A stretch of DNA of 64,000 nt from Ipomoea triloba (Eukaryota; Streptophyta; Magnoliopsida; Solanales; Convolvulaceae), in the NCBI RefSeq assembly GCF_003576645.1, contig NC_044922.1, positions 15,279,839 to 15,343,838 of the forward strand, given 5' to 3'. How positions within the stretch are numbered: the first letter of the stretch is position 1; the number at the start of each line of letters is the position of its first letter. Shown here in pieces: positions 22,346 through 39,188 of the stretch. A model generated the notes under the pieces. That model searched no databases. It was not told the DNA's origin and was given only the letters and a program-made list of their open reading frames with translations. Both the position numbers and the translations under genes were made by a program.

Positions 22346-23756
22346 GAGACCTTGTGAGTGTGTCCGGTTTGATGTCACAGAAATGAATACGTTTTCCTTC
22401 CAGGCTTTGCCTCTTCTCCACGTGGAAAAGGATTTAAGATATTACTTCTATTTTTGGCTGAAACTTCTTTTTTTTTTATTAAAAGAAAAACAGATTTACT
22501 TTAAAAAAAAAAAACATTTATCCTGAAATACTGATTAAAAAAAAATGCCGACATTTGTGAACAAAAAAACCCTTCTGAAATATTGCATATTATCAAATAA
22601 TAATACTGATATTTTAAATTTTATTTTTTAAAATAATAAGACAAACAATATTAATATTTCAAATTAGAAATTAACATAAAATCTTTATAGCACAAAGTTA
22701 ACATGTAGGAGAGAAAATATTCGACGTTAAATCTAAGAGGGGAAGAAACCATTTTTCTTTGGGTCACACTTGTGTGAGATCCGTGTGAGACGGTCTCGCA
22801 CAAGTTTTTGCCTTTTTCTTTTAGTAGTATTTGAACATGGATAATTTAAAAAAAAATAAAGGAAATCTAATAAAAAATTATTTTCAATTTTCATAACCGA
22901 AAAAATAAAATTAAATAATTGTTGAATCGTGAACCGGAACTTAACCACAATCATATATAGTAAAAATGATCAAACACTTATTTTGATAAATCGGTACGGT
23001 TCGGTTCCAATTTCGATTTTGAACCGCCAATCAAAACTTATTTATTTATTTATTTTTATAATTTTATTTCTAAATTAAAAATAGTCTAAATTCAACAATT
23101 ATTTTATTTCATTTTTTCAGTTCTGAATCGTAACCGTAACCGTCTATACTATTTAAGTTCAATTGCTACAGTGTTTGATTAAGTTCGTATCGAACTGTGA
23201 TCTTCCATACATATTAGTGATAATTGGTTAGAGAATAAAAATAAATGAAATGGTTATTTTTAAGGGCAAAAATGTCAATTTAATATTACAAGGGAGAAAA
23301 CTGTCACTTTTAAAATAACTGAGTGAGAAAAACCTTCACTTTAATAACACATGGAGGAAAAGTGCTATAAGCACATAACATAGGGGAAAAGTGTCATTTT
23401 CCCTCTATTTTTTTAATCAGGTTTTTAATGAATATTATAATTTTAATATTTAATTTTCCTTAATGAAATTTAAATTGGTTGACGTTATGAAAATTATTAT
23501 CCAAAAAATATTTTCCACAAAAATTATATTAATTATTATTTCTGTATTAATGACATATGTTTCCACCGAAAGGACATTATAATAATTTGTAATTACTATA
23601 TATGGTCTCAGCAATTTTTAATTGTGTATATATGGTCTCAGCATTCAGCAAAACTGATTTTTATTTTCTAAAAATGGGAAAACCGAAAAGAAATTATTAA
23701 ATTAAAAAAAAAAAAAAGAAAAAAAAAACAGAAGTTGGGTGTGTCCAGTTTTACGG
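22346..23756. other. AT-rich dispersed repeats, no gene
   Basis: 22515-22710 is related to the leaders at 3628, 25031 and 26994. 22764-22806 has a 'gtgagatccgtgtgagacgg'-type near-palindrome. 22980-23170 carries 'ggtacggttcggttcc', a common plant repeat word. 23611-23640 repeats 'tatatatggtctcagca' in tandem. Reverse ORF-like stretches are low complexity. Confidence 0.45.
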
Positions 23757-24098
23757 TCCACTATTAGTTTTTTTTATCAGAACATCCACATTTGGTCTTA
23801 GTATTATTGTGATGACCATTTTTTGTCCTCTATCAACAAAACAATTTTAATGCTGTTAAATACAAAGGCATTTCGATCTTCAATTATAGATTTTTTCAAA
23901 AATAAAAATAAACATAAAAATATAGCGTTGCCAACTTACTTTGTATAAAAATGATCGAAATATTTTTGTATTTAATGACATTTCAACGATTTTGTTCACG
24001 GATGATCAAAATTGGTCATATGTATGTCACAATAATACTAGGACCAAATACGGATGCTCTGATAAAAATTGACTAAAAGTGGACTGACAAATCTAGGA
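23757..24098. mobile_element. Foldback MITE with ~150-bp arms
   Basis: The two halves are near-complete inverted copies: 'tccactattagtt' with 'cagaacatccacatttggtc' on the left, and on the right the reverse complement of 'tccacttttagtc' with 'cagagcatccgtatttggtc'. Pairing continues inward through 'gttaaatacaaa' and 'atttcgatc'. It has no coding capacity; its RNA would fold into a long hairpin. Confidence 0.7.
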
Positions 24099-24163
24099 CA
24101 AAAAATGAAATTAACTCTGTTTTCTATTTTTGGCTAAAAGAAAAAGAATAGATTTAATTATAT

Positions 24164-30285
<6,122 letters not shown>

Positions 30286-30400
30286 TGAGTCCTAGTAGAG
30301 ACGATGTTGACTCTTTGTGCTTTCATAGATTGAAAAAGTAGTTATGAACAAATACTACATTGTAACAGAATCAATAGTACTAAAAATCATTAACATTTTA
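30286..30400 (+). mobile_element. SINE-like fragment
   Basis: 'aggtttgagtcctagtagag', with a GTTTGAGTCC B-box-like word, is followed by 'gaaaaagtagttatgaacaa' and 'tactacattgtaacagaatc'. A diverged copy of the same sequence lies at 31816-31936. tRNA-derived SINE origin is a guess. 30401-30720 is AT-rich, including a 21-bp poly-A and 'aatggtccctcgacta' repeat words. Confidence 0.35.
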
Positions 30401-30879
30401 ATTTTGTACAAAAACCATATTAAACTCACTCATGTTATCGATTTAGATACAACGACATATCACACAATTTTCACAAATACTTCTCACACAATATGACGAT
30501 ATTGGCATAACCCACCTTTTCAGAACGTCTCTTTGCAAAGAGTGAAGACTTATTCTAATTATTTGTCTTGACAAATTAGTCCCCCCTCCCCTCCAACACA
30601 TACTTTTCTATGAGCAATACAAAAAAAAAAAAAAAAAAAAATGCCCAAAGGAGTTTATTACCGAAATGGTCCCTCGACTATTGCGAGATTACTAATTTGG
30701 TCCTCGACAATTTTTCTTGCCCAATTAAGTCTTCAGACGTTGAACAGCAGATAGACAGTGGGATATAGAGGCTCTGAACTGGATTCTCGCGACCAACATG
30801 GTTGATGGCTTGATGCCATCTGTGCTACACCGATCTCCATCAATGCAAATCAGCCTGATACTCTCTACTGGCCACATTC

Positions 30880-31545
30880 TAACATTCTTCGCCAAGAGAT
30901 ATTCTCCAACGGGCAATTAAAGAGGCTAAAGAGGCACACAATCTTCTCTTAAATCACAAGGGTCCGCTGGAGGCTTGGCAGGTCTGAGTCACTTGGCACC
31001 CTCCGGAATCTGATTTCATCAAACTCAACTCTAACGGTGCGGTCAAGGCGAACTCGGGGTTGGGGAGCGCAGGAGGCTTGTTCCGCAATCACAGTGGTGA
31101 CTGGATTGTCGGCTACGTTGCAAGAATCGGGGCTACTAACAGCTTCTGGGCAGAATTATGGGGTCTGCGGGAGGGTCTTAGACTCGCTAGAAACCAAGGA
31201 TTCACCAACATTACTGTCGAGATGGACTCCGTAGCTGTGGTTCAGGTCTTAACACGAGATGAAGGCACACCCATGATCTCCAACGGATTAGTGGCTGACT
31301 GCAAACTCCTCATGAGTCAATTTCGGAACGTCAAGATAACCCACATCTACCGGGAAGGAAATACTTGCGCTGACTTCTTGGCAAACATGGGGCGGAATGC
31401 GCCGCAGGGCACGACAGTCCTGGAGGCTCCTCCAGATGACCTGATCGAGCTTCTTCAACGGGAAGCTTCGGGCCTTGCCTATAGCAGACATCGTTAAACT
31501 CTTGGGACCTTACTGTCCCTCCTCCTCACCAAAAAAAAAATAATA
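30880..31545 (+). pseudogene. LINE-derived RNase H domain (5'-truncated)
   Basis: The forward strand encodes a plant LINE-type RNase H (RVT_3) domain ending at TAA 31495-31497. Upstream, ILQRAIKEAKEAHNLL is in the same frame and is separated by a TGA near 30986. Active-site positions seen are AELWGL (Glu), VEMDS (Asp) and TCADFLAN (Asp). The first expected Asp, in the usual L-N-x-D-G-A motif, is Asn here (KLNSNGA). An A-rich tail at 31531-31540 fits LINE retroposition. The RT and endonuclease are missing, so this is the 3' end of a dead insertion. Confidence 0.75.
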
Positions 31546-32167
31546 TGTGTTAAGTATTCATTGTGACAATAAATAGACTATTTTGGAAGAGACTAAAATT
31601 CCCTTCTAATGGTAAGTTTCTATCTATTATCATACTATTATCTCTTTCTTTTTTCTCCTTAATACTATTCTTATCTCTCTCTCTCTCATCATCCTTGTTG
31701 TTGTTGTTTTTTGGTAAATGAATTAAACAATGTTACAATAATCTCTTTATACTCCTCTATTACATTAAAAAAAAAAAAATTGCAACCTCAAATAAGCCTT
31801 CTAAGTCAAACATATGTATAGTGTAACGGAGTCTTCTAACTGAATAGACTTCACCAAGGACCTTGTGCTTCAATAGGTTGAGAAAGTAGTTATGAACAGA
31901 TACTGCATTATAATAGAGTTAGTAGTATTAAAAAAAAAACTGAATAGACTTCTACTCTTTTTGAAATTTTTAATCTAATTTTATTTTCTAGAATTTTTAA
32001 ATTTATTTTCTTTTAATTTTTATTTTTTAAAATGTCCATCGCAAACTTCTGTTATATATAAGGTGTAGATAGGCCCAAGGTTGCCTTCATCGTCTTTTGA
32101 ACCTTATCTCAAACAGCGTCCAACGGTGAATCCAAGCCCATAAGGCCCAACAGTGATATATCCGATG
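31546..32167. other. Non-coding AT-rich DNA
   Basis: No gene is present. 31816-31936 is the second SINE-like copy ('gaaagtagttatgaacagat'). 31677-31693 is a CT microsatellite. Confidence 0.5.
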
Positions 32168-32403
32168 ATTATTGTGTGAACCATGGTTCACACAATTGTG
32201 TGGACCATGCTATCAAATAATGTACATTCAGTATAAAAATAATGTACTTTTAGTATATTAAAAATGTACATTGTATTCAAAGAATGTACATTATATTGTA
32301 TAATGTACATTCAGTACACAAATAATGTTCATTTAGTATATTAAAAATATACTTTTTGATATGGTCCTTACAACACTATGTGGACCATGGTCCACACAAT
32401 AAT
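32168..32403. mobile_element. MITE with ATTATTGTGTG terminal inverted repeats
   Basis: It starts ATTATTGTGTGAACCATGGT and ends with the reverse complement of ATTATTGTGTGGACCATGGT (one mismatch in 20). The interior is built of 'aatgtacattcagtat(a)' repeats. Confidence 0.7.
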
Positions 32404-32423
32404 TTGCCTGATACATCGGCAAA

Positions 32424-33048
32424 TTATACCGCGCACCATGTCCACATTGCAAACTTCATTTTTAAGGCAATTTATATCTTGGACCCTGGTCCACAATGTA
32501 CTATGACCCTGATCTAATATACAAAATCTAACTTCATAAAGTACAGAATTCATGTTCATAATGGACAAAATTCATGTTCATAATATACAGAATTCATGTT
32601 CATAATACACAGACAAATAAACACAGTATAATGAACATGAATTAAACACTTAACATAATACACAGAATTCATGTTCATAATGCACAGAATTCATGTTGAT
32701 TATATCGTGTTTATGTATGTGTATTATGAACATGAATTCGGTGTGAACATGAATTCTATACATTGTGAAATCAAATTCTGTGTATTGAATCAGGGTCCAC
32801 AATATAACGATTGCATTTTTAATCAACTATATGTTTATTTTTAGTTACTATACTAAAAATAAACCTGCATTACACTAAAAATGAATATTCATTATACTAA
32901 AAATGAACATAAACTATACTAAAAATAAATATTCAATATACTAAAAATAAGCATGCATACATTACATTAAAAATGAATATTCGGTATACTAAAAAAAAAT
33001 ACATACGTGTAGTCTACATTATAATGTGGATCATGGTCCACGGTATAA
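32424..33048. mobile_element. TTATACC-ended non-autonomous element
   Basis: The ends are TTATACCGCGCACCATG and, in reverse, TTATACCGTGGACCATG, continuing with a shared TCCACATT. The interior is made of 'acagaattcatgttcataat' repeats and 'actaaaaatgaatattc' repeats. It is the same family as 25801-26320. Another possible end lies at 33409 (TTATACCCTATATC). Confidence 0.6.
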
Positions 33049-33705
33049 TAATTGTTAATATATACCTCAGTAATTATAGACATGTGTTCATATAGCACCA
33101 TGAGTTCAAGTCATAATAAAGATATATCAAATAATTTCTAAATACTCTCTTTAAACTTTTCAACTTAAACTTAATTTTCTTATTCTTTTACAAATTTTAT
33201 ATATATATATATATAATAACATTAAAAAGTTGTAATTGAAGTATTTTAAATGACAGCTGCATTATTTTGATAAGCCTATACTATTTTTTTAATAGACGTA
33301 CGCTAGTGTTTGATCCATTGAATTTAATTGTAATATAATGGTTATGAATCCATTCTAAAGTTTAAAATATATACAATTTGTAATATTGAGCCTCCTTGAC
33401 AATCATTATACCCTATATCATAGTCTACATTGCAATGCGGACCACTGTCATACAAATTCATTTTTAATGTATTGGATTGGATATTTATTTTTTGAGAATT
33501 CATTATTAGAATGATACCTAAAAATATATTTTTACTATATTAAAATTGAATAATCAATATATATACTAAAAATAAAAATGATCGAACATGTAATAGTATT
33601 CCACCGTACCTGAACCTGACCATGGTATATAATATAGTTAGTATTCATTTTTCACTTAATTTTGTATAAAAATTTATTATTCAAGTGCGAGATTGGCAAA
33701 AACTC
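33049..33705. other. AT-rich non-coding DNA downstream of the GALT remnant
   Basis: No gene is present. Around 33670-33745 the word 'ttattcaagtgcgagattgg' occurs three times in tandem (29-bp step) and runs into the damaged 3' end of the galactosyltransferase remnant. Confidence 0.5.
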
Positions 33706-35671
33706 TTATTCAAGTGCAGAATTGGCAAAACACATTATTCGAGTGTGGGCTTTCCCTTGGCTTTGCAGTTTTCCCCAGAGGCAGATGATTTGCTTGGAGG
33801 ATTGATAGTGCGCGGTGTAATAGTCTTCAATGCAGCAGCATCCAAACTGGCAGAACTTCAAGCTGTGAACATACTCCACCGACCTCAAATTGTTGAACTT
33901 CTCTAGTCTCTACCCACATTCCCATGCTCACATCCTCCATCTTCAACAACTGCAGCATGTCAAAGGATCAGTTTTTTTTTTTTTTTCCTTTCCTTTTTAT
34001 TATTTATCAGATGCATTTAAACCTAAACTCTCAAGGGTGAGCATTTCCACGTTTCCTCTCAATAATTTGCAGAAACTCCATAAATCATTTCAGAAACTAG
34101 TAAACAAATAGTCAATTACAGTAATATTTATGCATATTTAAAGAAAAAAATATTTGCAAATGCATGCTTATATTTTTTATGATGATACCCTACCCCTCCA
34201 ATCCATCCCTCATGATGGGCACCATTTAATTGGTTACTAAATTCCATTTGTAATTAGTGGTAGGTCAGCCAATGAATGGAAGCCACATCAGGAGTGGAGG
34301 GGAAATTCAGGAGGGGTAAGAAGCATTTTCCTTTTTATATTTGTAAATCTCACTAGCGTTTTGTATCCTGTGTTTCCCTATTTCCCATTTTCATGTTACA
34401 AAATTCAAACAGTAGTGCCTTCATAATTCTCATGCTTTGCAGGATGGACAAACATGCAGATATACAAGTACAATCAAAAAGAGGGAATTGATACAGGTAA
34501 AAGATATCATACCCTCAACTTATGTTGCTCAAAATCAGAGACAATGGACTCCGCAACATCAGACGAGATGACATAACCAGGCCCATTCACGTAGGGTGGG
34601 TAATCTTCTTCTGGCCATTCCTGCAACTCCCAAGAACAAAAAGTGAGGTGATAAACAGGCCAATTTAGGGCAAACTCCCAGCCACCCGTAAAGCAATTTA
34701 GGCCAATTTACAGTTCTGTAGAGAAAAATGTTTAGACAAAAACATTCAAGTATAGTGGCATGAGCATGTAACTCTAGGTAGGAGGATTCAAGTTCAACCT
34801 CTAGCCCCCTTGTATGTACCAAAAGAATAATGATAGTAGTAAGTGATAGAGATAAACAAAAATGTAAAAATTACGTCAATTTGTCCATAGGGACAGTAAG
34901 ACAGTTAACTTTTGAACTCGAACATGATAAGAAACTAAAACACAAGCAAAATGTAGCACTTGAACTCAATTAAGAAAAGAAACAATAAACTCACAAGACT
35001 TTATCTAATTTGAGATAGACACATAATTTTAGCTTGTCTTTTATTTGAAAAGGAAAAAGGAGGCCCATATAAAGTGAGAGAGAGGGGTTAATATGCATTT
35101 TTTTGGATCACAAGGGAAACCCGCAACCACTACCCAACAGTGTGCACTAAGTTGCCCATAGCTGACCAAGCCAATAGAATGCTCCTGCTGAGAATCGAAC
35201 TTGGAAGGAGAATATACTTTTAAAAATATCAGAACAGCCATCCAGGGGATCGAAAATAGAGAAGGAATAAGTGCATACCTCATAGGTGACTGCCCATTTA
35301 CCATTTTGCAGTGGCTTATGGTAGTGATTGATGTTTCCAATATACAGGCTTCTGCCATGACGAATTTTCTAAACTTCATTCATGACAGCATCTATCCGTA
35401 CAAATGTGTCATCGTCACACTTCATTATATACTTTGAAGCAACTGTACGGACCTGCAAAACTCCTGAGAGGTCAGAAAGACTGCACGATGACATGACAAC
35501 TTGAAAGTTCATTAGATGGTGGGAAGTCCAGAAAAGGACATGGAAGCTGACAAAATTAAGTCTTATAACCACTCACCCCATATTCGCAGATTGCCAGTCT
35601 TCAATACCACGAGATCATAATTATCCATGTAAGGCACTATAACAATATCACCAAAAAATTCCGCTTCCATG
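33706..35671 (-). pseudogene. 3' half of a GALT-type beta-1,3-galactosyltransferase (GT31), decayed
   Basis: Four reverse-strand exons with good splice sites can be read: 35577-35671 ([20 protein letters not shown]), 35279-35452 (the CDDDTFVR metal-binding motif and KWAVTYE), 34513-34620 ([19 protein letters not shown]) and a last exon from 33949 to about 33706 (LLKMEDVSMGMW, then [14 protein letters not shown]). Intact homologues (GALT2-6 group) are Golgi type II enzymes that add galactose to hydroxyproline of arabinogalactan proteins. This copy lacks the 5' half (membrane anchor, lectin domain) and has a ~2-nt deletion near 35595, an in-frame TAG at 35369-35371, a ~7-nt insertion near 33905, and a scrambled C terminus in place of the usual CCNMR end. 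It is on the same strand as the PPR gene, 0.6 kb downstream of its stop. Confidence 0.85.
34190..34319. mobile_element. Small MITE in a GALT intron
   Basis: 'ctacccctccaatcc' at the left and 'ggggaaattcaggaggggta' at the right are inverted (TACCCCTCC ends). The ~130-bp insert lies within the long last intron. Confidence 0.4.
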
Positions 35672-36294
35672 CTGCAAAGTTCACATGTTAAGAACATAAG
35701 TATATGCATTGCCATGGTGACTCGATCCTTTCATTAATATAGACTACTTAAATATGCCACTTCATGATAAAGTGTGCTGCAAGTTCGAAAGAAGAAAGAT
35801 GAAATACAAAGAATCTTGTATGAAAGATAACAATTTCTTGATATCAACTAAAGAATAAAGATGGTCGTTTTGACCTTGCAAGGAAATCTTGTGTGTGCAA
35901 TAAGCTTCATGAGCATGTGATGGACCTTTGTTTACTAGCTATAGACCTAAAAGCTATTGCTCTTCATACATATGAATAATATTAGAATATCATCAATGAT
36001 AATGTTATAGACTTATAGACGAGCAGCTGATATATCAGTTAAAGTGAGAAGGGAAAAGGAAATGAAGACAATTCCAGTGGCAAAACCGCAAAATTCAGTA
36101 TATCAAGCACAGAACTTATGGATATAAACATTCAAAAGATACAAGGTTTCAAGGCACAAGTTACATAAGATTTACCACATTTCTCATATCTCCAATCATG
36201 GCAGCCCAGTGGAGGAATCTGAATGCTCTGCACAAGAGCAAATAGGATTGAAAATGTTTCTTCAGAATATTCCAACATGGATTCGAAGATAAAA
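35672..36294 (-). other. Spacer between the PPR stop and the GALT remnant, with one exon-like block
   Basis: This is probably the 3' region of the PPR transcript. On the reverse strand 36178-36227 is a 50-bp block with a good acceptor before it (TTTGCTCTTGTGCAG) and a donor after it (GTAAATC). It may be an untranslated exon. No upstream GALT exons were found here. Confidence 0.35.
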
Positions 36295-38553
36295 TTATGT
36301 GACCCAATCATTGGTCTTGTTTATGAGACACTTTTCTATTGCTTCATCACAGATTTGAAGAGCCCTGTCAAAATCCCCTTCCTCAAATCTCATATCTGCA
36401 AAGATGCAGTATAATTCTTTATCTGTAGACAAGCCCTCTCTTCTCATCTCTTCAAAAACTCCTTTTGCTTCAGAGAACTTTTTTCTCTTCAAGAAACCCT
36501 TAATGAGCGCATGATATGTATCAATTGTTGGTTTATATCCCTTCTCAACCATTTCTTTATGTAGATACCAGGCCTCCTTCATATTCCTCCCTTTGCAATG
36601 TCCTCGTATCAATATGTTATAGGTATTACCATCTGGCATAACTCCTTTACTACACATTCCCTTGCAAATTTCTGCGGCAACACGCATATTATTCCTAATG
36701 CAATGTTGCTTCATTAGAGAATTGTAAGTGGTGGCATTTGGCATTATACCTTTCTCCACCATCCATCCCAGCAGTTTCTCACCCTCTTCCAGCATCCCTG
36801 AGGTACAAAACCCATTGATCAAAACATTAAATGTAACAATCGAGGGTTGAATCCTACTGCACAGCATATCACGCAAAAGATCATGAGCCTTGGCTATTTC
36901 TCCTGATTTACAATAAGCATCCATTAGAGTGGTATAGGTAAAAGTATCAGGCGGAATACCTGATGCTTCCATATCTTTCATCAGTTTTAATGCTTGCACA
37001 ATATTTCCAGCTTTACAAAGACCATTAATAAGTGAATTGTAAGTATAAATGTTTAACTCAAGTCCCTTTCGACACATCTCCTGAAGAAGCTCAGTTGCCA
37101 TATCAAGTTCCCCCTGTTTACAAAGCCCATCAGCCAATGCAGTATAAGTGACAACATTTGGCACCAATCCCATCTGAACCATTTGGTTGTGAAGAGAAAA
37201 GGCAACCTGGACCTCACCCACTTTGCAGTGACCATCTATAAGTGTGGTGTAAGTAAACTCATCAGGTTCCAACCCACAGTCAAGCATATCATGCAGGAGC
37301 TTATATGCTTCTGCAAACTTTCCAGTTTGACACAGACCACAGATAAGGGCAGTATACGCTACCAAATCAGGAATGATGTTCAAACACTGCATTTCATTAA
37401 ACAATCTGTATGCAGCAGTTACAACCCCAGCTTTGCAGAAGCCATCAATGAGAGTAGTGTAAACTACATTATCTGGGGTAGTTCCCTGTGATATCATCTC
37501 CCTAAGGACCTCCTCTGCATATGATACTTTACCAGTCTTACACAAAAGAAGAATTATGCTGTTAAAAGTATGTTTGTTTGGTTTAAGTCCCTTTCCTTGC
37601 ATCTCTTCTATGACCTTCAACACTGGTTCCAGTTCTCCAGCAGTACAGTACCCATTAATCACAGTGCTGTAACTTACAACATCAGGGATGCATCCCCTCA
37701 GTTCCATTTGCAGGAGTAGGTTATGGGCTTCTTTCACTCTTCCTATTCGGCAGAGTGAGTGAACCATTATGTTATGTGATTCAGTATCCCAAGCGACCCC
37801 CAAATTAGAAAATTCACTAAAAACCTTCAAAGCCATTATGTGCCCACCATTGCTATTTGATAGAGAGGAAAGATATAGGTTACATGAACAAACAGATAAA
37901 ACTATACCATAATTCAATATCTTATCAAAAAACTTCCTTGCATAGACTAAGAAGCCTACTTCAATAAGGACTTGGAAGAAAATGTCAAAAACATAAGGAT
38001 TAGAACCCCAATCCTTGTAAGTGTATATTAGTTTTTCTAAAAAGTGAACAAATGAAAGATCAATGTCTAAACTGGGTTTAATCCAAAACTCACGGATAAG
38101 TTCACGTGCCATCTTTGTATCTTCAGAAGATGTGGCAATGTGAACAACAATACAACGGGCTTCAAGTGATGGGTTCCTACGTACGCACCACCAGTTATAA
38201 AAATCCAGAACTAGTTTGTAATCATTCCTTATGCTCATGAGAACCCAAACAAAATGATCAGACCTGATCTTCGATTCAAATGACTTTAAAGTACGACGAA
38301 GGGTCTCATAACGGCGTTGCTTAACAGTAATTGACACCTGATAGACAAGTTCAGTATCTCTTATGGAGGGCTTTTTTGGAGAATAATCAGGGAAGGGTCT
38401 GGTACTGGTTGGACGAGAAGGATTTAACCTCTCAACCAAAGAATTACTTGAATAGCAGAAGATAAAGAGATGGTTCAGGGTAGAACCTAATTGTTCATGA
38501 TAACACAATCGTCGAGGATTGCAATTCGAAAGAAGGATTGAACACCTCTTCAT
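36295..38553 (-). CDS. P-class pentatricopeptide repeat protein, At1g05670-like
   Basis: This intronless 752-codon ORF has its ATG at 38553 and stop at 36295. PPR proteins bind organellar RNA in a base-specific way and act in splicing, editing, stability or translation. Residues 1-60 are basic and Ser-rich, as in mitochondrial targeting sequences, and include RPFPDYSPKKPS, which I recognise from Arabidopsis At1g05670. From about residue 255 to 715 there are about 13 consecutive 35-residue P-type motifs, typified by PDVVSYSTVINGYCTAGEL and PDTFTYTTLMDAYCKSGEI. No DYW or E editing domain is present. Length fits the Arabidopsis protein (~740). The reading frame is undamaged, unlike every neighbour, so it is probably a functional host gene. 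The RNA target is unknown. Confidence 0.95.
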   Translation of the reverse strand: MKRCSILLSNCNPRRLCYHEQLGSTLNHLFIFCYSSNSLVERLNPSRPTSTRPFPDYSPKKPSIRDTELVYQVSITVKQRRYETLRRTLKSFESKIRSDHFVWVLMSIRNDYKLVLDFYNWWCVRRNPSLEARCIVVHIATSSEDTKMARELIREFWIKPSLDIDLSFVHFLEKLIYTYKDWGSNPYVFDIFFQVLIEVGFLVYARKFFDKILNYGIVLSVCSCNLYLSSLSNSNGGHIMALKVFSEFSNLGVAWDTESHNIMVHSLCRIGRVKEAHNLLLQMELRGCIPDVVSYSTVINGYCTAGELEPVLKVIEEMQGKGLKPNKHTFNSIILLLCKTGKVSYAEEVLREMISQGTTPDNVVYTTLIDGFCKAGVVTAAYRLFNEMQCLNIIPDLVAYTALICGLCQTGKFAEAYKLLHDMLDCGLEPDEFTYTTLIDGHCKVGEVQVAFSLHNQMVQMGLVPNVVTYTALADGLCKQGELDMATELLQEMCRKGLELNIYTYNSLINGLCKAGNIVQALKLMKDMEASGIPPDTFTYTTLMDAYCKSGEIAKAHDLLRDMLCSRIQPSIVTFNVLINGFCTSGMLEEGEKLLGWMVEKGIMPNATTYNSLMKQHCIRNNMRVAAEICKGMCSKGVMPDGNTYNILIRGHCKGRNMKEAWYLHKEMVEKGYKPTIDTYHALIKGFLKRKKFSEAKGVFEEMRREGLSTDKELYCIFADMRFEEGDFDRALQICDEAIEKCLINKTNDWVT

Positions 38554-38732
38554 GTCTACAGGAGAGAGCTATTAGTTCAGATTCCGAACATCCATTCTTG
38601 CAAATGTAATGGCATCCCTCCATGTAGAAGAACAAATTCAGTCCATCACCTGCGAAACAACGATTACTCATAAGACTTCAAATACAAATTCCAACCATGT
38701 AGAAAAATGAACAGCAACCATAAAAAGATAAG
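38554..38732 (-). promoter_or_regulatory. Probable 5' leader of the PPR gene
   Basis: This short, less AT-rich stretch lies upstream of the ATG. An acceptor-like 'tttcgcag' (reverse strand, near 38648-38655) suggests a leader intron. No clear TATA box is seen before the MITE at 38733. Confidence 0.35.
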
Positions 38733-39188
38733 GGTGGAAATATGCCAGGCCAAGCCAAGCCTTGGCAAATTAGGCTTGGGCCTATAAGTAGGCTTTTTTA
38801 GGCCCAAGCCTGAGCCTAGAATAGACCTGGCATGGCCAGAAGCCTTTTTAATGCCTATTTAATATGCAGGCCATTAAAACGGCTTCAAAGATAGGCTTTA
38901 AAGCACATTTGTTTTCCTCAACACAAACAAAGACCATGAAACCAGAATATGTAAGCACTAAGAAGGATATATCCTTGAGCATATAGCTCTAATATTACAT
39001 AGAAAGCATTATAACCGACCGTCCGTTTCGGTCGGTAACCGAAAAACCGTAATTTCACAAACTATTCAACCATGGGAGAGCACTGATATGAATAGCACTT
39101 GAAATAACAAAAACTACAGACCCAAGGTGAACCCCAGCCGGACCTTTGAATAGCTAAATCAAAGTTCTGAGCCTATTCCCACCCCTAA
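38733..39188. mobile_element. GGGTGGGAATA-ended repeat upstream of the PPR gene
   Basis: It begins 'agggtggaaatatgccaggc' and ends 'cctattcccaccccta', a ~11-bp inverted terminus. The interior has 'ggcttgggcctataagtagg' words and a nested 'aaccgaccgtccgtttcggt' segment that recurs at 39430-39590. Confidence 0.55.

Noticed and set aside
33685..33906. Forward 73-codon ORF
   Set aside because: It is antisense to the last GALT exon, whose motifs ([14 protein letters not shown]) are clear on the reverse strand.
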